A DNA stretch of 64,000 bases from Proliferodiscus dingleyae (taxonomy: Eukaryota; Ascomycota; Leotiomycetes; Helotiales; Lachnaceae), in the NCBI GenBank assembly GCA_003988795.1, contig QYAK01000009.1:1240001-1304000 (forward strand), given 5' to 3'. A program made the translations under genes and the position numbers. The notes below the pieces were generated by a model that made no database searches, was not told the origin of the DNA, and saw only the letters and a program-made list of their open reading frames with translations. The first letter of the stretch is position 1. Each line of letters opens with the position of its first letter. Of the stretch, positions 22,001-33,854 are shown in pieces.

Positions 22001-22853
22001 TCCATATCCATATCAACATCATCAACGTCTGGCAGTGGGGTAGGCGGAGTGATGCTAGGACGCTTTCGAGAAGTCGTGGTCGATGTAGGGCGTTTTCGTT
22101 TCTTTGAGGGCTTTGCCGCTGCGTCTGAGTCCTCGTCGTCGACTACAAAATCATCCATATCATCTGGGCTTAATTAGATCATGTCAACAACCTTCTGTCT
22201 AAGTGCGTACCTTCGTCATCAGCAGCTTCATCATTATTGGCCACGAATTCGTCTTCTTCGTCCTCCTCGTCAGCGACTACAGGCTTTTGTGCCCTTCTCT
22301 GTGTCTTGACTCCGGCGGGATCGAAGGCGTCTTCATCGTCCTCATCTTCGGATTCAGCATAATTCACAGCTTTCTTGGCCTGTAGAATAGTTAGTATAAG
22401 GTACATGGTGGCTAGGGGACAGGGACATGCCTTTCGTGAGGGACTGCTTCCTAGAGAACTGCCATTCACAACCTGCAGGGCGACCTTCTTAGCAGGCGTT
22501 GTTGGTGATGGCAGACCATTCTCTACCTCTTCTACTGGGACGCCTCCATTCTCGTTCTCTTGAGAGCTCGAGGGGCCCATGGCGTCGCTACTGGGCAGAG
22601 GCGTCAGGCTCTTGACAGCGGACTTCTTGAACGATGGCTTTTTGGGAAGAGTGGTTGGTTTAGGCATTGGACTTGCAGCATTCCCCGCATTAGCTTTCAA
22701 AGCTCCATCGGAAGAGGTGGGAGTCGTCTTTGTAGATGGCGTTTTCGTGAAGAAGCTGGCGATAGACCGTTGATTAGAGCTCGAGCTTTGCTTTTTTAAC
22801 GAAGGTGGTGGGCGTGCTGGAGTTGCCTCCGGAGCATTTTTACTTTTGCCCAT
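19018..22853 (-). CDS. MSH6: DNA mismatch repair protein MSH6, about 1211 aa, four exons
   Basis: Minus-strand exons are 22853-22473, 22379-22211, 22163-19753 and 19692-19018; phases close. MSH6 pairs with MSH2 as MutS-alpha in the nucleus and recognises base-base mismatches and small loops. The N-terminus carries a PCNA-interacting peptide (QRSIASFF, near residue 30) followed by a disordered acidic and Lys-rich tail. The mismatch-recognition domain has GKFYELYEND with the Phe-X-Glu wedge. Connector, lever and clamp domains follow. The ATPase has Walker A TGANAAGKST, split from TCIAVIMAQIGC by intron 3, Walker B VILDELGRGTSSYDG, and FATHYHSL. The length fits fungal MSH6. Intron 1 is open in frame, but its translation is hydrophobic nonsense and it contains ACTAAC before CTACAG. 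Its donor may be CAG|GTTGTG (used here) or AAG|GCATGT. Confidence 0.95.
19708..19733. repeat. 11-bp tandem repeat inside MSH6 intron 3
   Basis: Two full copies and part of a third of GGGGTAATTCA lie within the 60-nt intron 19693-19752. The repeat does not touch either splice site and is probably replication slippage. Confidence 0.7.
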
Positions 22854-23369
22854 CTTTACCGAGCATGCAACAGATATACAATTCACTTAATTGAATATTG
22901 TTGTAGAAAGTAAGTGGGAGAGAAAGAACAGGAGAAGGTCGAGGTTGAAGAGGGCCCGTGTACTTAGCCGGGAAGACGCGTTGGCTGCCGGCTAGCGCGT
23001 TTTTGCTGTTCTTGCGCGTAACTAAACCCTTGTCAGCCAAATTCCTACTCTGCGATTTTCTCGTTCCCCTATAAACACGATTTCGGAGAAAAGGGGGTCA
23101 AGCTTCTAATTGAATGCATTCGACTTAGGTGCGACTCTGCAGTACATTGGTCTTCAACATTACCCTGTGCTTGGATTATCTACCAGTGCCAGAATCTCTT
23201 CTTTACTTTCTACATAGCTTTCTCGCCTCACGTCCGTAACATACTCACACATGAAGGGCTCCACGAGTCTGGAACGAGTCTCCTATTCTCTAGTTGAGCA
23301 AAAGTCTCAATAATTTCAATAATTCTAGTCTATCTACCTACATCCTATCTTTACAATAAAATACATACG
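22854..23369. other. Intergenic, MSH6 promoter
   Basis: Holds the promoter of MSH6 (reading left) and the 3' end of the membrane protein gene. Nothing else seen. Confidence 0.5.
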
Positions 23370-25750
23370 CTAAGAACTATCTGATTCGTAATGTTTCGTT
23401 TCTGCGTCAAAATTGATGAAATGGCATCCGTCTCTCTTCTCACTTCTCACGTAACCTTTCTCACCCGCCTTCTGGAAAACCAGAGACCGATCGCTATCCC
23501 TCCTCATTATCCACGCAACTTTCTCGTGGTTTTCTACAGGCCCTTGGACGCCGATCTTTTTCATCATCTCCCTTGGGCTGTTGATTGCAATCGAGAACAG
23601 GTTGTTGGGCTCCAGAATATCCAAGACAAGGCCCATATCCCACAGAAAGTACATTAGGCAGTACCAATTAGCGACGAACATGATGAAGAGAATTGGGTAC
23701 AGGATTCCCTGCCAGGAAGCTGGCGGGCCGGATCTATACTGTTGAGTTTGAACCATGACATTATATGGGTAGATTGTTGGCGGAGTAGGGGCGTTTTTGA
23801 GTGTCCTGCCGTCAAATGTCGCGTTGATAGAAGCTTTGAGGAGCATAGAGTTGGAAAGAACGGCGAGAGCCTCAGAAAGCGAAGGCAGTGTTTTGTTCAG
23901 TGTTGGCGGGTCTCCTGAGGAATTCGTGACCACGAGCTGCGAGAGAACGTGTACAAGCGAGCTGTTACTGCTAAGTAGACCTCCGTTTAGTCCGGTAGCC
24001 ATTGACCATGCGCCAAGCACGTCTCGAAAGTCTTTTGATGGAGTGGGCTGAAAGGTCCCTTGCGGAACGGTGTTCTTAAACGCTAATGAATCCGAATCGC
24101 AATCGGAGCTTAAAGTCCGGACGCCAACCTTCTGAGTGTGCTTCGTTGAGCAGTCTCCAGAAAGGGTTCCATACATTTGACAGACAGTATAGTCTGTTGT
24201 GTTAGGCGACTTAACCAACAAGTATATGGAATCTGAGTGTGGCACCGAGATATTAGTTATGGAGTTGAAATCAATTGGCCACTATATCAGATTCAAGTCA
24301 GCTGTTATGACATGTAGATCAGTATTTTTGTTACTCACTTGTGGAAAGACTGGAGGGTTCCTTTCATATTCAGGTCCCCATCTGAAGATCGTCCCAACTT
24401 GAGTCTCGGTGATATTGGACGTTAGAGATATGTTAGCAGAAACGTCTTTGAACCAATCTAGAGCTGCAATTTTGTGTCCAGTGCTGCTATTGACGAATCT
24501 TGCGTTAGGCCACTCAACATAAACCAATGGTGCTACCTCTGACTGCTGCATGTTGACACACATGGTGTTGCTTGTCGGAGATACGACAGACGCTTTGATA
24601 GTGTGTTCTCCAAAGCCCGTTCCACGTATTGGCTGTGGAAACTCATTCTCAGCAGAGTAATAGACAACTGGGTGTGGCATTGAGAGGGTGATATTGTTTA
24701 CAACTCTGCCATATTTAGCAAAGTTCGCAGAAATATCGCTAGTGGATGCATGAACCCAATCCCCTTGGGTCGCCGTATCGGTGAAGATTGAACTAGTGGC
24801 CCATGGTCGACCTGAGAGGTTTGATGAAGCGGTATTGCCTTCAAGGAGGATGCCACTCCACAGCTTCATGTAATTGTTGAAATCTTGATCTGCCAACCCA
24901 GATGCCAAAACGTTTGCGCAGGATTCACCGATGCTCTGAGAATCAACACGAGAGTCTATCGGTTTCCAACAATTTTGCTTCAGGACAATGTTATTGCCGA
25001 AATTTTGCTGAGCTTGACCAGAGAATTGGGTCGAATCCCAAGCACCCATGGCGAGGTGTGGTGATACTAAAGAATTGGAAGCTGTGGTAAAGAAGTAGAT
25101 CGCAACCGCGGCCAGTAATGAGGTGGATCCCAATATTGTAGTCCCAGCATATTTGAGATTGTCCCATTCAAATATTACCAGGCCTGGGTGAGTGAGCCAT
25201 TCGCGCACTGCAATATCATCGAGACTAATCCCCTTAGATTGGAGCGATCTTCTGGTAAGCGACTGTCCGAGAAAATTGATGTAAAGTCCAGAAGATGCAA
25301 TCTCAATGCTTTTGGCAAACAAGGAAAATAATAGATCAGCCGTTGATGGTGCCAGGTGTCCAGTTGGACTGATCCATTTACCGTAGCGAGGTTGCCAAAC
25401 GGCAATGGCAAGGGATATTGCAGAGGCAAGCGTAGCATAGATAGCCAAAAGCAGATTGCCAATAGATCTCCAGTTCTTCTTCCCAAAATATATGTCGGAG
25501 TGATCATCAAGAGGTGCACCTGTGAAATCAGCACCTTTCTCATGATCGTCTGGGAGTGTCACATACTATCAGGGTGAAAAAAAGATTTTAGTTGTTCTGA
25601 CTTAGTTCGTTTTGGGGGTCCAAACGCGACCTTGTCATCACTTTTAGCCGTAGACACACGAACAATTGGCCCTCTCTTTCGAGAAGTAGAGTCGTCAAGA
25701 TGAGGCTGGGAAGGGGTAGGAGTCGTCATCTCGACGACAGGCAAAATCAT
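23370..25750 (-). CDS. Membrane protein with three membrane segments and a large glycosylated loop, 752 aa, three exons
   Basis: Minus-strand exons are 25750-25631, 25565-24339 and 24281-23370; phases close. Residues 70-95 (IGNLLLAIYATLASAISLAI) and about 185-208 (GTTILGSTSLLAAVAIYFF) are membrane helices. Then comes a loop of about 420 residues with many N-X-S/T sites and several cysteines, and a third helix near residue 650 (WQGILYPILFIMFVANWYCL), followed by a basic cytosolic tail. The layout predicts a cell-surface or endomembrane protein with an extracytoplasmic domain. Similar proteins occur as expanded families in Leotiomycetes and relatives, usually called hypothetical; I know no function. 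The first exon is inferred from a pyrimidine-rich acceptor just upstream of codon TAT at 25565; a GTG in that exon is the first codon that would otherwise look like a start, so an upstream exon is needed. Confidence 0.75.
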
Positions 25751-27434
25751 ACTCCCGTCCCCTCTCTACTATCTGATCATCGAAGTAACTTGTCCATGGA
25801 GACTGCTGGCAGGCGACAGCGGGAGGAAGAAAAGTACCATTTGAAGTGACGCATCAGAGCGCGTGGGGTTCCCTGGTTTTGTTTAGTCCTGAGATCTTTC
25901 TGTTTGGGGGCTGCAGGTTCGTGGATGTCGACACCGCCGCATTGCATTTCCAACTCTTCCATTTGTCGCCTGCGTGAACCAAAGATCGAGGTCTCCATAT
26001 TGGACGCAGTGAAGCCCACTTGGGATGCTTGTTCGTGCATCTCAAACCTCTACGACTTGATCGCCAGATATGCAACGAATCCTCCTCGCCTGTAGCCGAG
26101 AAAAGGGGGACGTGCATCACGTGGGAGACCCAGGGAGCGACCTACTGCCCTTGTCTGGTAGTCGCAGAGCGAGACTGCGCCGTAAGGCACAGCTCGAGCC
26201 TATTTCTGAGCGTTTCGCCTCATCAGCTGCGTGCTGGCCCGAAGCCCCTGGAACTATCACGGTTGGAGGATGACAGCTACTTCGATTCATCGGCGCAAGA
26301 TATCTGCACGACTGTATATGCTGTACTACCGCAATGGAACTCTGTGTCTGGTAAAGAGTCGCGAAGCTGTCTTGAGGAGGCCAATCTGCTGCGACGAGAA
26401 GGCCAGCTGCCTGAATTGACGAACTTATCGTACAAGTTGATATAGTTGTTTTGTCAATAAACCCTACCTCAAACTACGAACACGTAAGAGTCGGCGACAG
26501 CCTCATTTCATGCGATTCGAGGACTCCTTGACTTGATACGTTGAATGTGCCTTTGTTGTGTACGATTTGGCTCGCCGTTCTTGTATCTTACATTGACCAT
26601 GATGATTCGTCACTTTAGAGCTCGTCCAAGACAAAGTAGGATCGTATGATACCTCCTTTCAATAAGGCTCAAAAGTACTTGATCGACCCAGGAGTCACGA
26701 TCCCATTCGTTTCATTGAGGCAGCCCGATGATACTGAAGATAGCTACCAGCCTATCTAGAAGATGCATACTGATTGATTATGCATGGAAGTCGATCATTC
26801 TGGCAATGTGACGCGAATTATGGTTGCAGGGATCGTCTGAACCTCTGCTGACGAGCCTTAGCATGGTATTAGGAGGCTTACTCTAAATATGTCTATCATC
26901 TGTGTGGCAGATCCCAGCACTCTCATCCCATTCTGAGTTACCAACACGCTACAACATGGAATACTGGTGTACTGTGGGATGTTGCTTCCATGTGTATCTG
27001 TTCAAGTCCCCAGGCACAGCAGCTCAAACCAGCGGATTCGCCTCGGACAGAATATATCGCCTCAGATTATGCTAAGTACTGGTAGAAAAAACCGGAGATA
27101 CGCGCAATTAAGATACTGCTTGCAAATATCATACTCCTACCCTTTCGATGGCTCTGTTGTGGTGTCCCCGACTCTTCAGGTTCCTAGCCTTAATCTACTT
27201 AGCAGAGGCCAATGCGGGTTTATAAGCATATCGCATTTGTAATCCAACATATTTTGCTCCGGCTTACACGGCAAAGCAGATGATTCAGACCGACGCTTTT
27301 ACGAGAAAAGACGTCACTCTCCACGTTCAAAGAACATCAGTTTGAATTTTCTTAGGAAGTAATATGAATATAAGTGTAAGAACTCGGCGTCAAAATGGCA
27401 GTATCAGAGTCCATTGCAGTAGTTGTCGGCAAAG
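25751..27434. other. Gene-poor region of 1.7 kb
   Basis: Several overlapping frames of 60-140 codons occur around 25777-26445 on both strands; none has motifs or credible introns. I see no repeats. Confidence 0.45.
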
Positions 27435-28166
27435 ATGCCCCACGCAATTGGAGTCCAACGCCCCACTAAGGCAACACGAGCATCAAAGGCTAAACCCACT
27501 TCGTCTCGAGAGTTACAACAATTACACGTGCTGTACAGCAACACTCAAGATGATTTTCTTGGATCGAATACTCATCTCGCAATAAATCGCCTTCTGAAAT
27601 CCAAGACGAGGCCAGCAATCACAAGAATTGTGTCCCTGGGGCTGGGCAGCTTCAAGTCTGTAGACCAGACCAGAAGAATAAAACAATTGGTCATATTTCT
27701 CGCGATTGTAGAGACATTACAACAATATGTCCCGAAGCTCCAAATCTACGCGCAGGACCCATCATTCTCCAGAGTCGACGAAGCCTTCCTGCAGAGTTTA
27801 GGCGTAACGATCCTCCACACGCCCTCGCCAACGGAATTAGGAGAGGCGGCGCAGCATATTGACCAGTCGACGCTCGTCTACTGCCCCTTTCTCACTCTGG
27901 AAGCATATCAGCTTCTCTTCTCCGCCAAGAACTTCAACTACTTCATTGGCGATGATTTTGATGCACTTCGCGCGAAGTGGCCCAAGCATAGTGCAGCTCG
28001 GATTGAGGCTGAATCACTGTCGAAACGATTCGTGCAGAGATATCAAAAAAGAGCAATAGGGAGTGATGAGAACTTCTGGGAGGAAGAGGATAAGCCATTC
28101 CCAATGGCGGTGTACCAGATGGTCCTACAGCGGGATCATGACAGGCAGGTCCAGGCCAAGCTTTGA
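27435..28166 (+). CDS. SRR1-like domain protein, 243 aa
   Basis: A single exon. The protein shows the SRR1-like signature: an N-terminal basic helix, then ITRIVSLGLGSF near residue 65, a Rossmann-like alternation with LQIYAQDPSFSRVDEAFLQSLGVTIL, and LVYCPFLTLEAYQLLF followed by FIGDDFDAL. SRR1 was defined in Arabidopsis as a regulator of circadian and phytochrome responses; homologues occur across eukaryotes and the fungal role is poorly known. The usual length is 200-350 residues, so this looks complete. The frame upstream is open without ATG for only a few codons, so the ATG at 27435 is the natural start, though an upstream exon cannot be excluded. The name is by family pattern; molecular function is unassigned. 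Confidence 0.8.
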   Translation: MPHAIGVQRPTKATRASKAKPTSSRELQQLHVLYSNTQDDFLGSNTHLAINRLLKSKTRPAITRIVSLGLGSFKSVDQTRRIKQLVIFLAIVETLQQYVPKLQIYAQDPSFSRVDEAFLQSLGVTILHTPSPTELGEAAQHIDQSTLVYCPFLTLEAYQLLFSAKNFNYFIGDDFDALRAKWPKHSAARIEAESLSKRFVQRYQKRAIGSDENFWEEEDKPFPMAVYQMVLQRDHDRQVQAKL

Positions 28167-28731
28167 GACTCGACATTGGTCCAAAGTGAGCCAGCAGATC
28201 CGTGTCCGGGGAGTCGCTTGGTCTTCGGTGTTTATATGTTATGACTGACGTGAAAACTATTAATGCTGCATAACTTGAAGGATGTGGTTTAGATGCTGAG
28301 TTGACAAGGAGGAAGCTTGCAGCATGCGTGAAAAGAGTTTGTAGCATCATAGAAAGAATAGCCGAACTTATGGGTTAAGTCTCTTCTGTACGATTAAGAC
28401 TACTTTGCTCGGATAGCTTTATTGATTTTTTCCATTAGAGCTCGTTGTCTAGTGATCTTCAGTGCGTTCCGCTCAACTCAGCCACACCGGCACTGGATCT
28501 CTACTTCTACCTTTTCATGATATGCTGCGATATCTCAGGTAGATAGTCGAGAATGCTCAAATGATTTGACTAAACCATATCTTGTCATTCACATGTTGAG
28601 GCGTGTCACACAGGTCCGATGGCAAGCAACTCGAGTTTGGAATATATACATCTAATTCGAGAGATTTCTATGTGTCATTACTGTTGTATACATGATAAGT
28701 CTGTAGTCGCGTAAGGGATGCAGAGGTCCAC
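28167..28731. other. Intergenic, convergent 3' ends
   Basis: Lies between SRR1-like and glutaminyl cyclase genes. No gene or structured RNA recognised. Confidence 0.5.
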
Positions 28732-29929
28732 TCACAGCTCAGTCTTCCGCATGGGGACTGATCTCCTTGCCCTGACCCGGGATTCTGCTTCACTCTTGGT
28801 AGGCATTGAGCCTTCCAGGTCCATCCATTCTGCCACAAACGCCGTGACGATCTTCGCCCAGTCTTGTACCGTAGGTATATCCAAGTGCGCCCCGTCGTCT
28901 GCCTGGGTGTGCCAGACTCCCGGAAAAGGCGACGGTATAACATGTAAAACTTCCACTCCCCTGGCCATAAATGGTATATGGTCGTCTTGTATTCCCCAGG
29001 CAGCATTGAAGTTGTCTGGGCCTTTGTCCGTATCGGGGAGGAATGGGTGATCAGCTGCTGATTCCAGCTGACCCAGCGCCCGCAATCGGGATTCGATTGA
29101 AGCCAGATGCTGGTATGCCCAATGAGTGGTCTTGAAAAAAGAGGGTATATTTGGCTTCTGTGCTCCAAGCAAATCGAGTAGAAGGAAAAGCGAGATAGAA
29201 CTGAGAGCGTTGTGATATGTAGACAGAGCCGCATGCGGTGTCGATTCCCACGTTTCGGCGAGCGATCTACCGACATTAGCCTACTTCTCCATATAGATGA
29301 ATTTGACCATACCTAGCTCCATATAGCGAGTCGTCGTCTGTCCAGTTGACGAAAGCCTCCTCCCCATCTAGGAATATAATTTGGACCCCTTTCTCCTCCT
29401 CCAGTCCATGCATACCCTCAGCTTCCATAACAGCCCACTTCTTCGTCAAGGCCTCATCCACACTTCTGGCTACATGCATGATAATAGCACAAGGCGCTGC
29501 GCTGTCGGTAGCGCCAATGAATCCCGGGGGAGTGAGCTTGCTGTCATAGTGGGCAACGAGAGCCAGTCTTCCCACATCTCCAGCTTTCGCCCACGGCGGA
29601 TCTCGCGTGATAATAAAATTGACAAAGGGAACCTGCTTGTCGCCTGTGGCGGGTGTCGTGGAAGTCGAATTCTGGAATTCGATGGTCCATTGCGGAAGAT
29701 GCTCTCGAAACCAATCAGTGAAATGCCGCTGGACTTCGAGTGAGCCAGGTGTCCCCGGAACTCGAGGAATTAGAATAGGTGCGAGTATAGCACCATTTTG
29801 GATGTCGAAATCTGAGCCTGCAGAAGGAATGCTGCGCAGTGTCTCGTCGGACAGTGGGGTAATGGCACAAACAGCCACGTAAATGGTCGCCAGCAGCAGC
29901 AAAGTACGCAGCAGACGCATATCCATCAT
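28732..29929 (-). CDS. Glutaminyl-peptide cyclotransferase (M28 family), 383 aa, two exons
   Basis: Minus-strand exons are 29929-29313 and 29266-28732; phases close across a 46-nt intron. The start MMDMRLLRTLLLLATIYVAVCA is a signal peptide or membrane anchor, so the enzyme acts in the secretory pathway or outside the cell. It converts N-terminal glutamine of peptides to pyroglutamate. The metal-dependent aminopeptidase-like fold is recognisable from LALVAHYDSK (zinc-binding Asp), IIFLDGEEAF (catalytic and zinc Glu pair) and the late FPGVWHTQADD (zinc His); DDHIPFMARGVEVLHVI precedes it as in animal QCs. The longer frame upstream of 29929 has alternative codons but would hide the signal peptide. 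It shares a 407-bp intergenic region with the TMEM70-like gene running the other way. Confidence 0.9.
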
Positions 29930-30336
29930 TCTGTTTCGAAGGCAAAGAGCCCGGTATCCGGTCACCGCAAGTATTCCCGTGGAATCATCATCTATTCCCC
30001 ACAATACGAAAGGAACGCGTGGAGTGTCTTTCCGCTGTGGATTACCTGTCAACTTTCAAATATATTGGGTCGGTCGCTTGGCGGCTATCGCGCTTAATTT
30101 AGGAGATGTCTTTTACCTCGAATTCAAAACTTTTTCTTCGACTTGTACAGCATAGTCAGCAAATTATGAATAGTGTGTTCTATATTTTAATATGCTGAGC
30201 TTTGATTCAATCAGCTAGTGACGCTCTTTTGGTCCTGTTGTTATTGCTTTGATGTCACTACGGGCTTCCTTTGATAGTATCACGAGACCTTTGCCCCTAC
30301 ACAACACCTGTGAGGATCTTTCGAGCAGAAGCAAAC
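29930..30336. other. Divergent promoter region
   Basis: 407 bp between the starts of the glutaminyl cyclase and the TMEM70-like gene. No other gene seen. Confidence 0.5.
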
Positions 30337-31183
30337 ATGCTCATACATCGCTTGCTTTGCTCTCGGACTACACACATTCTAAGACGGCAATCGTATCTCA
30401 ACTCTACTCTTTTCAAAATTTCTAGAAGATCTATTGAACGTCCACGATTTGCCTCGTCGGTCTCAGCTAGGCCTACCGGCAGAAAGGAGAGTAGGGTCCC
30501 GATATGTCGATTGACTTTTCATATCTGATCTCGTCATAGTTTTCCCTGAACGTCTTCTCGTATACCATGCTGGGACAGGTCGGATCGTGTTCATAGGAGC
30601 TTTGAAACTCACCACAATCTTCATTGCCACATTCTTTTGTGCAGTTGCAGGTCCATCACACTACTTTGCAGAAGACCAGTCCCAATGGGTTGCGGTTGCC
30701 GGTGCGTGGATACTTGTTCATCACGTGTTCTATATCTTAGCTCCTCAATTGACGTTATTCGTAGTTGTACTTTCGGGAATCATTCCCATGTTTTTTGTGC
30801 ATTATATCTCAGGTCCATTTGTCAATTATATCCACCTCCGACTTCCGCATTACGCAAGACTTTCCCGGGAAATGTTGTCTCGCTACTCGAGGAGTCTACC
30901 GAGGGACGCGGAAGTCGACATCACAATGATGAACTTCTTAGGCAAGCCATACGTTGCTAGAATGAAAGTCTCAGATTTACATCCTGTGAAGGAAAGATTT
31001 GGGCTAGCAAACTATGCTCGCGATACTACTCTTATGAATGCTAAACGAAGCTGGTGGATGGGGAAAGCTGTGAGGCAATTTGGTGTGCATAATCCGCGTG
31101 GAGATGTTGCAGGAGATGCGTGGAAAAATGTTGCCGCTGCAATTGCAAAGAACACTGAGGGACGGAGACAGTCTCGCCCATAA
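30337..31183 (+). CDS. Mitochondrial membrane protein, TMEM70-like (inferred), 252 aa, two exons
   Basis: Exons are 30337-30490 and 30579-31183; the joined phase gives RKESRIVFIGALKL. The first 50 residues are rich in Arg, Ser and Leu without acidic residues, a mitochondrial presequence pattern (MLIHRLLCSRTTHILRR). Two hydrophobic segments follow, about residues 57-78 (LKLTTIFIATFFCAVAG) and 90-125 (a hairpin of AWILVHHVFYIL and LFVVVLSGIIPMFFVHYI). A soluble C-terminal domain comes after them. A presequence, a two-helix hairpin and a matrix domain of this size match the TMEM70/TMEM186/TMEM223 group of inner-membrane proteins that help respiratory complex assembly. The match is by layout, so the name is tentative. 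Confidence 0.7.
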
Positions 31184-31421
31184 CACGATGTTGGGTCAAT
31201 GGCTATCAGCAATTTATGTGTGAAGAGAACAGGCCAGGCCCACGACCTTAGCAAGTTATCTTATAACGCAGCGCTGACTTCATGTGGGAGTAGACGGTGA
31301 CTCCACCTACCCATACACTCATGGTTCCAGGTCTATTGGTCTATTCCCATGGTTTGTTTCCAGCTCTTACTCAATCTAAGACACGCCTTCGCATCAGAAC
31401 CTCCCTTCATCTTCCGTTCAA

Positions 31422-33854
31422 CTAATTCTTCTCGGCTCTCAATCCTGTCTCTATACTCGAACTACTCTTACTTGATCCCTCTTCACTTCTGCTTGCCGCA
31501 TTTTGCTCCTTCTCCTTCTTATCCAGATCGATTTGCGGCATCAGAAACCACGCGGCAACTCCTGCTCCCGCTGCCAACGCTGCACCAACGATAAAAACTA
31601 TGTGAAAGGCATCTCTATAACCCTTGAACAAGGCACTTCGTACCTCTTGCCCACTTGCAGAGGTATCGGAAAGAATAGAAGCGGGACTGTTCAGGATGGC
31701 TTGGACATCAGAGTGGCTGAGCGAGAGTGCTGGGTCGGAGATGGAGGCAAGGATTTTGGTGTTGCTGCAGCAGAGCATTAGTGGAGATATACGGTCACAG
31801 AGAGGCTGGTGAGCGGTACATTATGGTGCCAGCGACAGCAAGGCCGAACGTTCCGCCAAGGTTGCGAACGAAACTTAAGTGGTGCGTTAGTCAGCGTTAC
31901 CTCATGTAAAACAAGACGTAAGGGGTACTCACTTTCTAGTTCCAGTCACCACAGCCATTTCTTTGGATGCAACGCCTGCTTGTATTGCAATGAGGGACCT
32001 GGCTGCGTTAGATGGGAACTTTTGGGACAGTGTGTGCTTTTCACGGTTGCAATGTCTGACCAACTCCAACCCCTGTGAGGATTGCGAAACCAACTTGGGA
32101 GCCAAGGTTCGAGTGCTCGTTGAGTGTTGAGAAAAGACCAAGGCCAATGGCCCAGATGGCCCAGCCGACCATGATGCTTTCCTGAAAGTGTTCAGCGCAT
32201 ATCGAAATCTGTTGTTATGTGCAACGTACTCTATATCGGCCACGCCAGGCTACAATAAGACCTGAAAGGGTACTACTGAGAGCTGCTCCAAAAGTCAGTA
32301 GAGCCAAGGTTGCAGTCCTGAACACGTACTCTGCACTAGAGTCAGAGGTAGCAACAAAGAGGCAGCTTTTACTGCTGAATACCCATACGCCAGCTGATAG
32401 AAGGTGGGTATGTAATACACCTGGACCACAAAGTTCCAACCGTTGACAAACATTGTCAGGCAAGCGCCATTGACCATTTTGAACTTGAAGATGTGCACTA
32501 TGAAAGTGTCAGTGTCAATGCATTCCTTAAGCTCAGAGGTGTTACTTGGTATCAAAGGATGTCTGGAGCCTTTCCATTCCCATACTATAAATGCGAGTGT
32601 CAAGAGGGCGCCGAGACATAACGTGACAATGACTCGGACAGAGTTCCATGAGAACGCCTCACCGCCCCATGTGAGGCCTAGCTAATAAGAATTAGTATAT
32701 TTTGAGAGTTAGAAGAGACACAGAATGTACGATGAGAGTCGTTGAGCCAGCAAGTGTCAATCCGGCTCCGAAAAAATCAATTGCGGCCAGTTTTCTGCCT
32801 CATGGGTCAGCTAGAACAACTTTCCCAAAATTAAGTAGATGAAAATGCACCTTTTCCAATGGCCTTCAACTTTCTTCAGTGGCATGAAGAAGACCACAGC
32901 AAGCGTTGTGATTAGGGTCGTAAATAGATTGAGCCGGAATATCCATCTCCTGCATAGCATATTAGCAATATGCTCTTGTGTGACGAAACTCGGATGATAC
33001 TTACCAAGAGTCGCTGCTGATTTCGACCAACGCGCCTCCGATAACTGGGCCCACACCATTTGACAGTGCAACTACAGCACCCTACTTGATCAATCACAAT
33101 CATGTTCCACAAGTGTTCATATCTGACTTACCAAAATACCCTGGTACTTTCCTCTCTCCCTCAGACTCACAACATCGCTAACGATAATCTGCGCAACCGT
33201 CATCAGACCTCCTCCGCCGACGCCAGTGATTGCACGAAATACAATCAGCTCGACTACATTTCGAGACAGAGAACAGGCCAGTGAGCCGATAAAGAATATT
33301 GCGAGGCCCGTGATCAGGACAAGCTTGCGGGACCAGATATCTGAAAGGCGGCCGTACAGAAGTTGGAATGAGGTCGAGGTTCTGTTCACATGTCAGCGAG
33401 GCAATGAGATAGAGAGTGTACTCGAGACGAAGCTCGATTGAAGGCCTCGGAATTTTTGATGACCTAGACTAGAGTGAGAAAAAAGCCTCTCACATGAAGT
33501 AAGCCGATGCTATCCAAGACACCTGACTAGAAGCGTGAAGAGAAGATCCGATTGTCGAGAGGGCTACGGCGAGGGTTGTCTGGTCAATCAAGGCTGCAAG
33601 GTCGACTGATGAGCAGGCTAGGAAGATCTAGTGTCTGGTGAGTCTGTTTGCCCTGAAAGTGATGTACGAACTCGCTGATTTAGAGCTGTGTCGTTGCAGG
33701 CTAGGTACAACATCGCGTAGACTTTACACGAACAGGTGTGAAGAAGTCTTACCGTTATTATTTTATTCTTGGGAAGTCGAGATGATTGGTCCGTCAATTG
33801 GAGTTCTACGTCGTTGGCAGCCGTGGAGGCTTTTGCGCCTTGTTCCTGTGGCAT
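31422..33854 (-). CDS. MFS multidrug-type transporter, 560 aa, thirteen exons
   Basis: Minus-strand exons are 33854-33753, 33627-33494, 33381-33132, 33081-33005, 32949-32851, 32794-32731, 32681-32546, 32497-32330, 32282-32230, 32181-32045, 31998-31933, 31873-31820 and 31764-31422. All phases close and every intron is GT-AG. The product is a 14-helix major facilitator of the DHA2 drug:H+ antiporter type. It has LDQTTLAVALSTIG-like sequence as AALIDQTTLAVALSTIG in helix 1, the loop YGRLSDIWSRK between helices 2 and 3, and motif C-like VVALSNGVGPVIGGAL in helix 5. Helices continue to about residue 520 and a Lys/Glu/Ser-rich cytosolic tail follows. It should sit in the plasma membrane and export small hydrophobic compounds or toxins. 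The exon count is high for a fungal MFS gene. There is no biosynthetic gene beside it, so its cargo is open. Confidence 0.92.

Noticed and set aside
25777..26445. Cluster of overlapping ORFs on both strands
   Set aside because: Mutually overlapping, none with motifs or introns that extend them.
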